Positions 8,771 through 18,326 are shown, counted from the stretch's first letter. The stretch: 64,000 nucleotides of DNA from Winogradskyella algicola (GCF_005869935.1 NZ_SZQF01000011.1:1-64000); one strand, 5' to 3'. Notes: generated by a model from the sequence alone, not told the origin. Numbers and translations: made by a program.

Positions 8771-10102
8771 TTATAGGTTTCTCACAGCATCTTTAAATTG
8801 ACGCCCTCGATCCTCATAGTTTTCAAATAAATCGAAGCTGGCACATGCTGGTGACAACAACACATTATCACCTGCCTCAGCTACTTTGTAAGCAATCTTA
8901 ACAGCCTCACTCATGTATTGGGTTTCTACAATAACATCTACCATATTACCAAAAGCTTCTATTAGTTTTTTATTATCTACACCAAGACAGATTATTGCTT
9001 TTACTTTTTCGTTCACAAACTGAAACAATTCTTTATAATCATTGCCTTTATCAACACCACCAACAATCCATACTGTTGGTGCATCCATACTCTCTAACGC
9101 AAAATATGTCGCATTAACGTTTGTTGCTTTAGAATCGTTGATGTACTGCACTTTATTAATTTTAAGCACTTGCTCTAGACGATGTTCCACACCTTGAAAG
9201 TTCTCTAAACTCTCACGTATAGTTTGCTTTCTTATTTTAAGCAAATGTGCTACTGTAGAAGCAGCCATAGCGTTTTTAACGTTGTGCTTACCTTCTAAGG
9301 CTATATTTTCTGTTGGCATAATTATTTTGTTGTTATCTATTGTTATTATTATTTTATTGTCTTTATAGTATGTACCTTCTTCGATTTCTCTTGTTAGTGA
9401 AAAAGGCAACTTTTTAGATTGAATTTGATTGTTTTGCAACCAGTCCATAATCACAACATCATCTGCATCGTAAATGAAATAATCATTTTCAGTTTGGTTT
9501 TTTACAATTCTAAATTTTGAAGCGATATAGTTTTCAAACTTATAATCGTAGCGATCTAAATGATCTGGTGTTATATTGGTTAAGACTGCTATTTTTGGTT
9601 TGAAATCATGGATGTCATCTAACTGAAAGCTACTCACCTCCAATACATAGTTATCATGGTCTTTTTCCAAAATTTGCTTTGCAAAACTGTCGCCGATATT
9701 TCCTGCCAACCCAACACCTAACTCTTGTTTTAACACGTGATGTGTTAGTGTTGCCGTTGTTGTTTTGCCATTACTACCCGTTATTGCAACCAATGTGGCA
9801 TCTGTATAGTTTGAAGCAAATTCAATTTCGGACACTACTTTAATACCCGCTTCTCGAATCTGCTTCACCAAAGCCACCTTATCTGGAATACCAGGACTTT
9901 TCATTACGATGTCTGCATTTAGAATTTTAGTTTCTGTATGCTGTTCATCTTCAAATTCAATCTCATTATTTAAAAGAACGTTTCTGTACTTTTCTTTAAT
10001 TTTTCCTTTGTCGGACACAAACACGTCATATCCTTTTGCCTTTCCTAAAAGTGCTGTACCTACACCACTTTCTCCACCGCCAAGAATCACGAGCCTTTTC
10101 AT
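8771..10102 (-). CDS. murD: UDP-N-acetylmuramoyl-L-alanine--D-glutamate ligase
   Basis: Cytoplasmic Mur ligase adding D-glutamate to UDP-MurNAc-L-Ala. With the start chosen here it has 443 residues, beginning [15 protein letters not shown], and the ATP loop GSNGKTTT falls at residues 109-116. The reading frame stays open for 19 more codons upstream, but these overlap the end of mraY and come before the conserved nucleotide-binding start. The chosen ATG overlaps the mraY stop by one base (TAATG), the usual coupling in this cluster. Confidence 0.97.
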   Translation of the reverse strand: MKRLVILGGGESGVGTALLGKAKGYDVFVSDKGKIKEKYRNVLLNNEIEFEDEQHTETKILNADIVMKSPGIPDKVALVKQIREAGIKVVSEIEFASNYTDATLVAITGSNGKTTTATLTHHVLKQELGVGLAGNIGDSFAKQILEKDHDNYVLEVSSFQLDDIHDFKPKIAVLTNITPDHLDRYDYKFENYIASKFRIVKNQTENDYFIYDADDVVIMDWLQNNQIQSKKLPFSLTREIEEGTYYKDNKIIITIDNNKIIMPTENIALEGKHNVKNAMAASTVAHLLKIRKQTIRESLENFQGVEHRLEQVLKINKVQYINDSKATNVNATYFALESMDAPTVWIVGGVDKGNDYKELFQFVNEKVKAIICLGVDNKKLIEAFGNMVDVIVETQYMSEAVKIAYKVAEAGDNVLLSPACASFDLFENYEDRGRQFKDAVRNL

Positions 10103-11343
10103 TACCTGATCTTCAATGTCACTATAGATATTATGGCTAATAGGATTCCTACAATCCAAAAGCGAGTGACTATTTTACTTTCGTGATATCCTGATTTTTG
10201 ATAATGGTGGTGTAGCGGAGACATCTTAAAAATCCGCCTGCCTTCACCATATTTTTTCTTTGTGTATTTGAAATAACTCACCTGCATCATTACCGATAAG
10301 TTCTCAGCTAGAAAGATGCCACATAGCACAGGTATTAACCATTCTTTTCTTACCGCAATGGCTATTACAGCTATGATTCCTCCAATAGTTAAACTTCCTG
10401 TATCTCCCATAAATACTTGTGCTGGATAAGCATTATACCATAGGAATCCGACGAGTGCTCCCACAAATGCTGCGATGTATATCGTGATTTCCTCTACTTG
10501 AGGGATATACATGATGTTGAGATATTTAGAAAAAATGATATTACCAGATACCCAAGCAAAAATCCCCAAAGTCAATACTACTATAGCAGATGTTCCTGCT
10601 GCCAAACCATCAATACCATCGGTTAAATTTGCACCATTGGATACAGCCGTTACAATAATAATGCTCACCAACACGAAAATGATCCAAGCGTAGCTTTCTA
10701 AATCTGGGCTTATCCAAGTGATTAAATCAGAATAATCAAACTCATTATTTTTTACAAAGGGAATTGTCGTTTTTGTTGACTTTTCAGCCACATCAAACAA
10801 TTGCGCTTCTGGTATATTAGGATTTTCAGCCAACAATTCTTGTTGTTGCTGAAGCGGCAATTCTTCTTTTATGGTTACATCGTCATGAAAATATAAAGTC
10901 AAACCAACGATAAGCCCTAAGCCAACTTGACCTAGAACTTTAAACTTTCCTTTTAGACCTTCTTTATCATTTTTGAATTTTTTGATGTAATCATCTATAA
11001 ACCCAATAGTTCCCATCCATAGTGTCGTAATGATGAGTAGAATGATATAGATGTTTTCAAGTTTAGCTATTAATAATACAGGAAGTAACGTCGCCAGTAT
11101 AATTATAAGTCCACCCATAGTTGGTGTACCTGCTTTTTCTACCTGACCTTCTAAGCCTAAATCGCGTATAGTTTCACCAACTTGCTTTTTACGTAAAAAC
11201 TCTATAATACGTTTACCATAAATAGTAGAAATCAACAATGACAAAATAACTGCCATTGCCGCTCTAAAGGTTAAGAACCCAAACAGTGATGCCCCAGGAA
11301 ATTGGAATTGTTTTTCTAAATATTCGAATAAATAATAAAGCAT
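10102..11343 (-). CDS. mraY: Phospho-N-acetylmuramoyl-pentapeptide transferase
   Basis: Integral membrane transferase that moves phospho-MurNAc-pentapeptide to undecaprenyl phosphate, giving lipid I. Visible motifs are [10 protein letters not shown] (about residues 113-122), [18 protein letters not shown] and the C-terminal [10 protein letters not shown]. It is 413 residues against 360 in E. coli; the extra length is a roughly 50-residue hydrophilic loop (about 170-220, rich in Q and E), a common Bacteroidota feature. The ATG abuts the murE stop, and its own stop overlaps murD by TAATG. Confidence 0.98.
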   Translation of the reverse strand: MLYYLFEYLEKQFQFPGASLFGFLTFRAAMAVILSLLISTIYGKRIIEFLRKKQVGETIRDLGLEGQVEKAGTPTMGGLIIILATLLPVLLIAKLENIYIILLIITTLWMGTIGFIDDYIKKFKNDKEGLKGKFKVLGQVGLGLIVGLTLYFHDDVTIKEELPLQQQQELLAENPNIPEAQLFDVAEKSTKTTIPFVKNNEFDYSDLITWISPDLESYAWIIFVLVSIIIVTAVSNGANLTDGIDGLAAGTSAIVVLTLGIFAWVSGNIIFSKYLNIMYIPQVEEITIYIAAFVGALVGFLWYNAYPAQVFMGDTGSLTIGGIIAVIAIAVRKEWLIPVLCGIFLAENLSVMMQVSYFKYTKKKYGEGRRIFKMSPLHHHYQKSGYHESKIVTRFWIVGILLAIISIVTLKIR

Positions 11344-12807
11344 CTACTTCTGTAATTGTTTTAAAAATTCTTGCACTATTTTATAATCATCAAAATCAAA
11401 GCGTTCGCCTTTTATTTCTTGATACGTCTCGTGCCCTTTACCAGCAATTAGGATGATATCCTTAGCTTCCGCCATCTGACATGCTGTTTTTATGGCTTGT
11501 TTTCTATCTGTAATTGATAATGTCTTTTTGAAATTTTGAGGCTCTACCCCTTTTTCCATATCCTCAATGATTGCCTCAGGAACTTCTGTGCGTGGATTAT
11601 CGCTCGTAAAAATCACTTTTGTGCTTAATGCCGAAGCAATATGTGCCATCTTTGGTCGTTTGGTTTTGTCTCTATCTCCTCCACAACCAACAACTGTAAT
11701 TAGCTCTTCATTTTTAGTACGAATACTATTTACGGTTTCGAGTACATTCTTTAGAGCATCTGGCGTGTGCGCATAGTCAACAATAGCAGTTATTTTTTCG
11801 TCTGAAATAAAATATTGAAAACGACCAGAGACATTATCTAATTCGCTTATTAACCTTAAAATTTCATCTTTTTCTAAGCCTAATAATTCTGCTGCACCAT
11901 AGATTGCCAAAATGTTGTATGCGTTAAAACTTCCGATAAGCTTTGTCCACAGCTCGCTATCATTCACCTTTAACAACAAACCACTGAATTCGTTTTCTAA
12001 AATCTGTGCTCTGTAATCTGAATAATTCTTTAAAGCATAAGTATATTTCTTCGCTTTAGTATTTTGAAGCATTATCAATCCATTTTTATCATCCATATTA
12101 GACAATGCAAATGCATTTTTTGGTAAGTGATCGAAAAATGATTTTTTTACATCTCTGTATTCTGCGAAAGACTCATGATAATCTAAATGATCATGAGATA
12201 GATTTGTAAAAATGCCTCCTGTAAATTTTAAACCTTCAGTTCTGCTTTGATGTATACCGTGCGAACTCGCTTCCATAAAGCAAAATTCCACGCCTTCTTC
12301 ATTCATAAGTTTTAGATACTTATTAATGGTTAAAGAATCTGGTGTTGTATGGGTTGCCTTATATTCGGTATTATCAACCATAATTTTTACGGTAGACAAT
12401 AAGCCAACTTTATAACCTGCTTTTTTAAACAACTGATACAACAAACTCGTTACTGTTGTTTTACCATTGGTACCTGTAACACCAACAAGTTTTAAATTCT
12501 CAGAAGGGTGCTCAAAGTAATTTGCAGCCATAAAAGCCAATGCTTGGTTAGAATTAGCAACTTCCACATAGGTAATTCCATCTTGCAAAGTTTCAGGCAA
12601 CACTTCACAAACTACTGATGTTGCACCATCTGTAATTGCTTTATCTATATACTTATGGCCATCAGTAAGCGTTCCTCTTACGGCCACAAAAACATCATTG
12701 GTTTCAACCTTGCGAGAATCGAATTCAATTTTATTAACAGAAACGCTCGTGCTTCCTGCAACAGCATTTATAGTAACCTTATACAATATGTCTTTTAAAA
12801 TCTTCAT
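11344..12807 (-). CDS. murE: UDP-MurNAc-L-Ala-D-Glu--2,6-diaminopimelate ligase
   Basis: Mur ligase adding the third stem-peptide residue. The ATP loop GTNGKTT is at residues 112-118. The segment TSDNPRTE carries the DNPR motif associated with meso-diaminopimelate-specific MurE, so a meso-DAP wall is expected. At 487 residues it is full length. The ATG overlaps the ftsI stop by 4 bases and the stop abuts the mraY ATG. Confidence 0.97.
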   Translation of the reverse strand: MKILKDILYKVTINAVAGSTSVSVNKIEFDSRKVETNDVFVAVRGTLTDGHKYIDKAITDGATSVVCEVLPETLQDGITYVEVANSNQALAFMAANYFEHPSENLKLVGVTGTNGKTTVTSLLYQLFKKAGYKVGLLSTVKIMVDNTEYKATHTTPDSLTINKYLKLMNEEGVEFCFMEASSHGIHQSRTEGLKFTGGIFTNLSHDHLDYHESFAEYRDVKKSFFDHLPKNAFALSNMDDKNGLIMLQNTKAKKYTYALKNYSDYRAQILENEFSGLLLKVNDSELWTKLIGSFNAYNILAIYGAAELLGLEKDEILRLISELDNVSGRFQYFISDEKITAIVDYAHTPDALKNVLETVNSIRTKNEELITVVGCGGDRDKTKRPKMAHIASALSTKVIFTSDNPRTEVPEAIIEDMEKGVEPQNFKKTLSITDRKQAIKTACQMAEAKDIILIAGKGHETYQEIKGERFDFDDYKIVQEFLKQLQK

Positions 12808-14819
12808 GATGCTTCAAGAACTATTGTTTGGTTAGACTTTAATTTTTGATGTTTTTCAACAGATTGTGATTTTATTGTACCACTACCTTTTAATTTCACC
12901 TTAACATCTACCTGAAGATTTTCCAATAATGCCATAGCATCCATCGCTGGCATTCCCACAACACCAGGCATTAACTCCTTGTACTTATTTACATTATCGA
13001 AATAATTTTCATAATCTTCATTAACGAACTTACTCTTAAAATCTAATGTTTTTACCTCGTCAACTAATGGTGTGTCTGTGTATATTTTTTGAGCGATTCG
13101 TTTAAAAACAGGGCCAGAAACATCTGCACCATAATAGCCTATTTTAGTACTTGGCTTATGAATTACTACAATGCATGAATACTTAGGATTTTCAGCTGGA
13201 AAATAACCCGCAAACGATGAGACGTATTTTTTATCTTTTTTCCACTCTTCAAAGTTGGCATAATCTGTCCAAGCAGTTCCTGTCTTTCCTGCCATAGAGA
13301 ATGTCTCAGAATACATACTTTTACCAGTACCTCGAATAACAACATTCTTAAGAATATCTTGAATTTCATTCAAAGTTTTATCTGAACAAAGCTTCTCAAC
13401 TAAAACCTCTTTTTGAAAGGTTTCAATGGCCTTATCAAAAGATTTTACTGAACGTATAAACCTTGGCTTAATTAGCTCTCCATCATTGGCTATCGCATTA
13501 TAAAATGCTAAGGTTTGTAAAGGAGTCATTTTCATATTGTACCCATAAGCCATTGATGGCAAGGCATTTTTACTCCAATTAGCTGCACCTGGTCTTGGAA
13601 TATCTGGCTTGCCCTCACCAATTATAGACACGCCAAGCGGCTGGTCTAGTTTCCACTTACTTAAGCGATCTAGAAATTTTTCTGGCTTTTTTGAATAATA
13701 ATCATCTACAATTGTTGCCAAACCAATGTTTGAAGATACCTCTAAGGCTTTTGCAGCAGAAATTTTACCATAACCACCACGATGCGAGTCGCTAATAGTT
13801 CTGCCATAAAAATACTTTGTTCCGCTTTTTGTATCAATTATAGTAGCGGTATCTATCACTCTATCTTCTAAAGCAGCCATTAAGGCCATGGTCTTAAAGG
13901 TAGATCCAGGTTCATGGCTCTCACCCACAGCATAGTTTAGTTTCTCGTAATATGTTCCTTTAGAAGTTCTTGCCAAATTAGAAATTGCTCTAATCTCACC
14001 TGTTTTTACCTCCATAACAACAACGCAACCATGCTCAGCTTCGTAAGTTTCTAGCTGTTTTAAAAGCGAATGATGTGCAATATCCTGAATATTCACATCT
14101 ATAGTTGTATACACATCATAACCGTCTTGCGGTTCAACTTGATCAAAATCAGCAATTGGTTTCCATTGCCCATTCCCTATTTTCTGTTTTAAGCGTTTTC
14201 CTTTAACACCTCGTAAATATTTTTCACCGAAAGCACCATCAATCCCAACTCTGGTTGCATACTGATTCTCATCAATACGCTCATAACCTATGGATCTTGC
14301 TGCTATCTCACCCATTGGATGCTCGCGCCTTGTAGTCTGCTCCACAATTAAGCCTCCGCCAATAGCACCTTTATTAAGAAGCGGAAAGTTTCTTAATCTT
14401 ATATAATCTGAATAACTGATATTTCGAGCTAGCAAAAAGTATCTATTCTTATTTCTACGTGCCTTACGTATAATATCTTTATAGTAACTTGCTGATTTAC
14501 CTTTGTAAGCTGAAAGCGAATCTGCCAAAGCACTAATATGCTCATCAAAAACGGCTTGCTGAGCTTGTACCGCATCAAGTCTTATATCGTACTTAGGTAT
14601 CGACGTAGCCAATAAACTTCCATCAGCAGAATACACATTACCTCTATTAGGCTCAATATCAAAATCTTTTACCGTACGCTTTTCTGCCAATTGACGGTAT
14701 TCTTCACCCTGAATAAACTGAATGCTAACCAACTTAAATACCACAGCAAGTGCAAACACAAACATGCTACCTGCCACAAAGTATAATCTGTTTAATATGT
14801 TAGTTTCTGTTGTTGCCAA
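12804..14819 (-). CDS. ftsI: Septal transpeptidase FtsI (class B PBP) with PASTA domain
   Basis: Division-specific penicillin-binding protein that cross-links septal peptidoglycan with FtsW. An N-terminal membrane segment (about residues 12-35) precedes the PBP dimer domain. The transpeptidase domain shows STFK (306-309, nucleophile S306), SSN (362-364) and KTGT (512-515). A C-terminal PASTA domain (about 608-671) follows, as in Gram-positive PBP2x and other Bacteroidota FtsI proteins. The start is TTG, two codons after the ftsL stop. The next ATG (residue 19) falls inside the membrane segment. Confidence 0.96.
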   Translation of the reverse strand: MATTETNILNRLYFVAGSMFVFALAVVFKLVSIQFIQGEEYRQLAEKRTVKDFDIEPNRGNVYSADGSLLATSIPKYDIRLDAVQAQQAVFDEHISALADSLSAYKGKSASYYKDIIRKARRNKNRYFLLARNISYSDYIRLRNFPLLNKGAIGGGLIVEQTTRREHPMGEIAARSIGYERIDENQYATRVGIDGAFGEKYLRGVKGKRLKQKIGNGQWKPIADFDQVEPQDGYDVYTTIDVNIQDIAHHSLLKQLETYEAEHGCVVVMEVKTGEIRAISNLARTSKGTYYEKLNYAVGESHEPGSTFKTMALMAALEDRVIDTATIIDTKSGTKYFYGRTISDSHRGGYGKISAAKALEVSSNIGLATIVDDYYSKKPEKFLDRLSKWKLDQPLGVSIIGEGKPDIPRPGAANWSKNALPSMAYGYNMKMTPLQTLAFYNAIANDGELIKPRFIRSVKSFDKAIETFQKEVLVEKLCSDKTLNEIQDILKNVVIRGTGKSMYSETFSMAGKTGTAWTDYANFEEWKKDKKYVSSFAGYFPAENPKYSCIVVIHKPSTKIGYYGADVSGPVFKRIAQKIYTDTPLVDEVKTLDFKSKFVNEDYENYFDNVNKYKELMPGVVGMPAMDAMALLENLQVDVKVKLKGSGTIKSQSVEKHQKLKSNQTIVLEAS

Positions 14820-14822
14820 AGT

Positions 14823-15146
14823 TTATTTTTCAACTGATGATTTAACTTTAATTTTTGTTGGTGGAATCTCAGAAATGTGGATTCCTTTGTCCGCTACTTT
14901 TCTTATTATAGTCGATTCCATTTTTAACCGCATTAGCTTTGAACGACCATCAACGAATGCAGATCTTAATTCTTTTACTTCATTATTCAATTTTGCAATT
15001 TCATGTACTTTTTTATCAGCACTATGAGAGCTCGCAATCATTATAATGGCGAGGAACGAAATAAAAATGATGATGCGCCAATTTTTAAACGAATCATCAC
15101 TGATTAGAAACCTACCTCTTAATATGCTGTAGATACTTTTCTTCAT
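14823..15146 (-). CDS. ftsL: FtsL-like cell division protein
   Basis: A 107-residue bitopic protein. A basic N-terminus of about 25 residues is followed by one membrane segment (about 26-43) and a periplasmic helix with heptad-like spacing (about 46-90), the architecture of FtsL. Sequence identity between FtsL proteins is low, so the call rests on topology and position between rsmH and ftsI. The start is ATG. Its 5' gap to rsmH (77 bp) holds two small palindromes. Confidence 0.85.
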   Translation of the reverse strand: MKKSIYSILRGRFLISDDSFKNWRIIIFISFLAIIMIASSHSADKKVHEIAKLNNEVKELRSAFVDGRSKLMRLKMESTIIRKVADKGIHISEIPPTKIKVKSSVEK

Positions 15147-15151
15147 ACGAC

Positions 15152-15169
15152 TTACTGCGTAGGCAGGAA
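15152..15169. repeat. Hairpin element (ATTCC family) between rsmH and ftsL
   Basis: On the minus strand TTCCTGC and GCAGTAA pair with one mismatch around CTAC. It resembles the elements at 17684-17704 and 58616-58635, which share an ATTCC...GGAAT-type stem with a 4-base loop. It lies just upstream of the ftsL ATG. Confidence 0.5.
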
Positions 15170-15195
15170 TCTTTTATTCTTTATTCTATTTCGTT

Positions 15196-15218
15196 GTGGC
15201 TTCGAGAGCCTCAGCCAC
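15196..15218. repeat. Palindromic element, CTTCGA/CTCAG family, copy 1
   Basis: GTGGCT (15196-15201) and AGCCAC (15213-15218) form the outer stem. TC is bulged, and GAG/CTC with loop AGC forms the inner stem. It lies 6 bp past the rsmH stop. The same layout appears at 38042-38066 and, inverted, at 38101-38124; looser relatives lie at 19435-19455 and 37702-37725. Confidence 0.75.
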
Positions 15219-15223
15219 CACTC

Positions 15224-16120
15224 TCATATTTTTTCAGCAATTCGAAGTTTTGCACTTCGCGCTCTATTGTTCATTTTTATTTCTGATTCTGTTGGTACAA
15301 TTAAGCCACCTACTTTTTTTAATGGCACTTCAAAATTGCCAAACACATCGCGTTCTGGCTCTCCTTCAAACATGCCGTTTCTTATAAAGCGTTTTACCAA
15401 TCTGTCTTCTAGCGAGTGATAAGAAATAAAACTCAACCTCCCACCTTTTTTTAAAATCTCTGGCATTTGCAAAAGCAACTCTTTTAAAACTTCAATCTCT
15501 TGATTGACCTCTATTCTTATAGCTTGATAGATTTGGGCTAAAATCTTATTCTCCTTCCTATGATTCAGAAACTTCTTCAACACCAATTTTAACTGCTCAC
15601 TTGTTTCAATGGGATCATCCTTGCGTTCCGAAACTATCACTCTCGCCATTGCTGGCGCTTGCCTTAACTCACCGTACTGCAACAAAACATCTCTTAGCTG
15701 CTCTTCCTCATATTCGTTGATGACCTCATAGGCAGATAACTTCTTATCCTGATTCATTCGCATATCCAACTTTGCTTCAAATCGTGTTGAAAACCCGCGT
15801 TCAGCAACATCAAACTGATGCGAAGACACACCGAAATCCGCTAAGACTCCATCAACCTCTTTCACACCATAAAACCTCAAAAAACGCTTGATATACCTAA
15901 AGTTTTCATTGATAAGAACAAAACGGTCATCATCAATTTTATTTGCTAAAGCATCTTTGTCCTGATCGAACGCATATAGCTTTCCTTCATCACCAAGTCT
16001 AGATAAGATTTCCCGACTATGTCCACCACCACCAAATGTGACATCCACATAAACACCATCTGGTTTTATGTTTAAGCCATCAACCGTTTCTTTGAGTAAA
16101 ACTGCATTATGATATTCCAT
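15224..16120 (-). CDS. rsmH: 16S rRNA (cytosine(1402)-N(4))-methyltransferase
   Basis: SAM-dependent methyltransferase acting on C1402 of 16S rRNA. The protein begins MEYHNAVLLKETVDGL; the SAM loop VDVTFGGGGHS is near residues 25-35 and SYHSLEDRLVKRF near 240. The family-typical length is about 298 residues with this start. Three further ATGs lie just upstream in frame (to 16132), but the residues they add (MMMT) are outside the conserved start, so 16120 is chosen. Either choice overlaps the end of mraZ. Confidence 0.96.
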   Translation of the reverse strand: MEYHNAVLLKETVDGLNIKPDGVYVDVTFGGGGHSREILSRLGDEGKLYAFDQDKDALANKIDDDRFVLINENFRYIKRFLRFYGVKEVDGVLADFGVSSHQFDVAERGFSTRFEAKLDMRMNQDKKLSAYEVINEYEEEQLRDVLLQYGELRQAPAMARVIVSERKDDPIETSEQLKLVLKKFLNHRKENKILAQIYQAIRIEVNQEIEVLKELLLQMPEILKKGGRLSFISYHSLEDRLVKRFIRNGMFEGEPERDVFGNFEVPLKKVGGLIVPTESEIKMNNRARSAKLRIAEKI

Positions 16121-16577
16121 TGTCATCATCATCTTGTCCCATTACTTCTTCTGCTAAATCCGCAAAATCAGACGCAGCATCATCAATAGCCTGTTCATAT
16201 TTGTCCTTATCCCATATTTCAATGATGTTTACCGCAGAAGCTAACACTACTTCTTTTGTAATTCCGGAGAAACCAACTAAGTCTTTTGGAATTAATAAGC
16301 GACCTGCACTATCAACCTCTACCACCTTAACACCTGCCGTAAAACGTCTAATGAAGTCGTTATTCTTTTTCTTAAAGCGATTAAGCTTATTAATTTTCGC
16401 CATCAAAGCATTCCACTCAGACATAGGATACAACTCCAAGCAAGGTTGAAACACAGCACGCTTAAGCACAAAACCATCTTGTAAAGCAGCAGACATTTGC
16501 TTTTTTAGAGCAGCAGGAACCATTAACCTCCCTTTTGCATCTGCTTTACACTCGTATGTTCCAATAAATGAATTCAA
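16107..16577 (-). CDS. mraZ: Transcriptional regulator MraZ
   Basis: First gene of the dcw cluster; a DNA-binding protein that usually represses its own operon. The 156 residues hold two SpoVT/AbrB-type half-domains, with FIGTYECKADAKGRLMVPA near the N-terminus and VEVDSAGRLLIPKDL in the second half. The start is TTG at 16577: no ATG occurs before residue 19, and the family start aligns with LNSFIGTYEC. A promoter -7 box lies 34 bp upstream, and three 10-bp direct repeats overlap the promoter's upstream half, fitting autoregulation. Confidence 0.95.
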   Translation of the reverse strand: MNSFIGTYECKADAKGRLMVPAALKKQMSAALQDGFVLKRAVFQPCLELYPMSEWNALMAKINKLNRFKKKNNDFIRRFTAGVKVVEVDSAGRLLIPKDLVGFSGITKEVVLASAVNIIEIWDKDKYEQAIDDAASDFADLAEEVMGQDDDDNGIS

Positions 16578-16610
16578 TACCCTTGATTTTCCACTTTAAC
16601 GTTTAAGAAT

Positions 16611-16618
16611 CAAATATA
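16611..16618 (-). promoter_or_regulatory. Probable -7 box of the dcw promoter
   Basis: The minus strand reads TATATTTG, an exact match to the Bacteroidota -7 consensus TAnnTTTG, about 34 bp before the mraZ TTG start. The -33 region coincides with the MraZ repeats at 16625-16654. Confidence 0.65.
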
Positions 16619-16624
16619 TTGAAA

Positions 16625-16654
16625 ATTTTACCACATTTTACCACATACTCCCAC
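16625..16654 (-). promoter_or_regulatory. Triple 10-bp repeat, probable MraZ operator
   Basis: The minus strand reads GTGGGAGTAT, GTGGTAAAAT, GTGGTAAAAT head to tail. This is three TGG(G/T)A boxes with an exact 10-bp period, matching the known architecture of MraZ sites in E. coli (TGGGN boxes spaced by 5 bp). The repeats lie directly upstream of the -7 box, where bound MraZ would block RNA polymerase. The rest of the 284-bp gap to the next gene (16578-16861) shows only two -7 boxes. Confidence 0.8.
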
Positions 16655-16825
16655 TTTTGTTGATAAGTTTTAAATTTTCGAATTGAGAAAAATCAAAAAG
16701 CACAATGAAATAAACCTCCAGCGCTTCAATTTTGAAGTGGTAATTGTTAACAACGCTCAGTCGCAAAAAATCACTTCAAAAGCATTCAATAGGAATAATT
16801 GTATTTATTTTAAAAAGGATTTAGT

Positions 16826-16833
16826 TATATTTG
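16826..16833 (+). promoter_or_regulatory. Probable -7 box upstream of the hydrolase
   Basis: TATATTTG matches TAnnTTTG exactly, 28 bp before the hydrolase ATG. No well-placed -33 TTTG is evident. Confidence 0.5.
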
Positions 16834-16861
16834 TTTTTAACACTAAGCACTGATATTATAG

Positions 16862-17626
16862 ATGGCACACCTTTTAAAAAAAGAAAAGGATTATAGATAT
16901 ATTGAAGTAGGAGAAGGCACACCAATCATAGTGCTTCACGGTTTAATGGGAGGTTTAAGTAATTTTGATGCTGTAACTGGTTTTTTTAGTAAGAATGGCT
17001 ATAAAATTATCATTCCAGAACTCCCAATCTACACAATGTCGCTTTTAAAAACCAACGTTAAAAGTTTTGCAAACTACTTAAAGGATTTTATAGAGTTTAA
17101 GGGCTTAGAAAATGTTATCCTTTTAGGAAATTCACTAGGTGGACATATAGGACTCTACCATACTAAATTATATCCCAAAAAAGTAAAAGCTCTAGTAATT
17201 ACCGGAAGCTCTGGCTTGTATGAAAGTGCAATGGGAAGCGGCTACACAAAGCGCAGTGATTATGAGGTTATTAAGAAAAAAGCCCAAGATGTTTTTTACG
17301 ATCCTGCTGTTGCTACAAAGGAAATTGTGGATGAAGTTTACGAAACTGTAAATGACAGAAATAAACTTGTAAAAACGTTAGCTATTGCCAAAAGCGCCAT
17401 AAGGCACAACATGGCAAAAGACTTACCTAAAATGAATACTCCAACGTGTATTATTTGGGGAAAGAATGATAATGTAACTCCACCTGAAGTTGCGGAAGAA
17501 TTCCACGAACTTTTACCAGATTCTGATTTATTCTGGATTGATAAATGCGGACATGCAGCAATGATGGAACACCCTGAAGAATTTAATAAAATTTTGAATT
17601 CTTGGCTTGAAAAGCGTGGATTTTGA
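16862..17626 (+). CDS. Alpha/beta-fold hydrolase
   Basis: A 254-residue single-domain alpha/beta hydrolase of unknown substrate. The oxyanion segment is VLHGLMGG (about 24-31), the nucleophile elbow GNSLGG has Ser91, and the other triad members are probably Asp203 (WGKNDNVTPP) and His231 (KCGHAAMMEHP). There is no signal peptide, so it is probably cytoplasmic. It is divergent from mraZ and upstream of engB, an arrangement seen in related flavobacteria. The start is ATG. Confidence 0.85.
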   Translation: MAHLLKKEKDYRYIEVGEGTPIIVLHGLMGGLSNFDAVTGFFSKNGYKIIIPELPIYTMSLLKTNVKSFANYLKDFIEFKGLENVILLGNSLGGHIGLYHTKLYPKKVKALVITGSSGLYESAMGSGYTKRSDYEVIKKKAQDVFYDPAVATKEIVDEVYETVNDRNKLVKTLAIAKSAIRHNMAKDLPKMNTPTCIIWGKNDNVTPPEVAEEFHELLPDSDLFWIDKCGHAAMMEHPEEFNKILNSWLEKRGF

Positions 17627-17683
17627 ACCTCTCGCAAAGTTGCTATGGCAAAGATTATAATTCAATAAGTTTAACTTAAAAGA

Positions 17684-17704
17684 GATTCCCACTTTCGTGA
17701 GAAC
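17684..17704. repeat. Hairpin element (ATTCC family) before engB
   Basis: GATTCCCAC, TTTC, GTGAGAAC form an imperfect stem-loop of the same design as 58616-58635. It ends 5 bp before the engB ATG, so it occupies the ribosome-binding region. Confidence 0.45.
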
Positions 17705-17709
17705 TAAAG

Positions 17710-18324
17710 ATGAAGATAAAATCAGCTGAGTTTGTAATGAGTAATTCTGATGTGGCAAAATGCCCTAAGAATCGTATTCCTGAATATGCTTTTATTGGTA
17801 GAAGTAATGTAGGCAAATCTTCGCTTATTAATATGCTTACGGACAGAAAAAGCTTAGCAAAAACCTCTGGACGACCAGGAAAAACACAATTAATCAATCA
17901 TTTTATTATTAACGATGAGTGGTATTTGGTTGATTTGCCAGGTTATGGTTATGCCAGAGTTTCAAAAACTTCTAAAAAGACCTTTCAAAAGTTTATAACC
18001 AATTATTTTGAACAAAGACAACAATTGGTTTCTGCTTTTGTTCTTGTTGATATTAGACATGAGCCTCAAACTATAGATTTAGAATTTATGCAATACTTGG
18101 GTGAAAATGGAATTCCGTTTGGAATTATTTTCACCAAAGCAGATAAGCTAAAACCCAATGCTATAGATAATCATGTTGAAGACTATTGCAAAGAACTATT
18201 AAAAACTTGGGAAGAGTTGCCTCCTTATTTTATTACATCGTCTTCTAAGAAGATAGGTCAGGATGATGTTTTAAACTTTATTGAGGCTACTAATGAAGAG
18301 ATTGAGGCTTTGAAAAACGAATAA
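17710..18324 (+). CDS. engB: Ribosome biogenesis GTPase EngB/YsxC
   Basis: Small TRAFAC-class GTPase needed for late 50S ribosomal subunit assembly. The G1 loop GRSNVGKSS is at residues 30-38, the G3 motif DLPG near 76-79 and the G4 motif TKAD near 142-145. The length of 204 residues is typical. It starts with ATG 83 bp after the hydrolase. Its stop and the end of the convergent permease gene are 2 bp apart. Confidence 0.96.
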   Translation: MKIKSAEFVMSNSDVAKCPKNRIPEYAFIGRSNVGKSSLINMLTDRKSLAKTSGRPGKTQLINHFIINDEWYLVDLPGYGYARVSKTSKKTFQKFITNYFEQRQQLVSAFVLVDIRHEPQTIDLEFMQYLGENGIPFGIIFTKADKLKPNAIDNHVEDYCKELLKTWEELPPYFITSSSKKIGQDDVLNFIEATNEEIEALKNE

Positions 18325-18326
18325 GA

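Noticed and set aside
10103-10159. Longer murD reading frame, 19 codons upstream
   Set aside because: The extra codons overlap the end of mraY and precede the conserved nucleotide-binding start; the TAATG overlap ATG at 10102 fits better.
16578-16861. Additional small gene in the mraZ/hydrolase gap
   Set aside because: No frame with a plausible start and composition; the gap is explained by the MraZ repeats and two divergent promoters.
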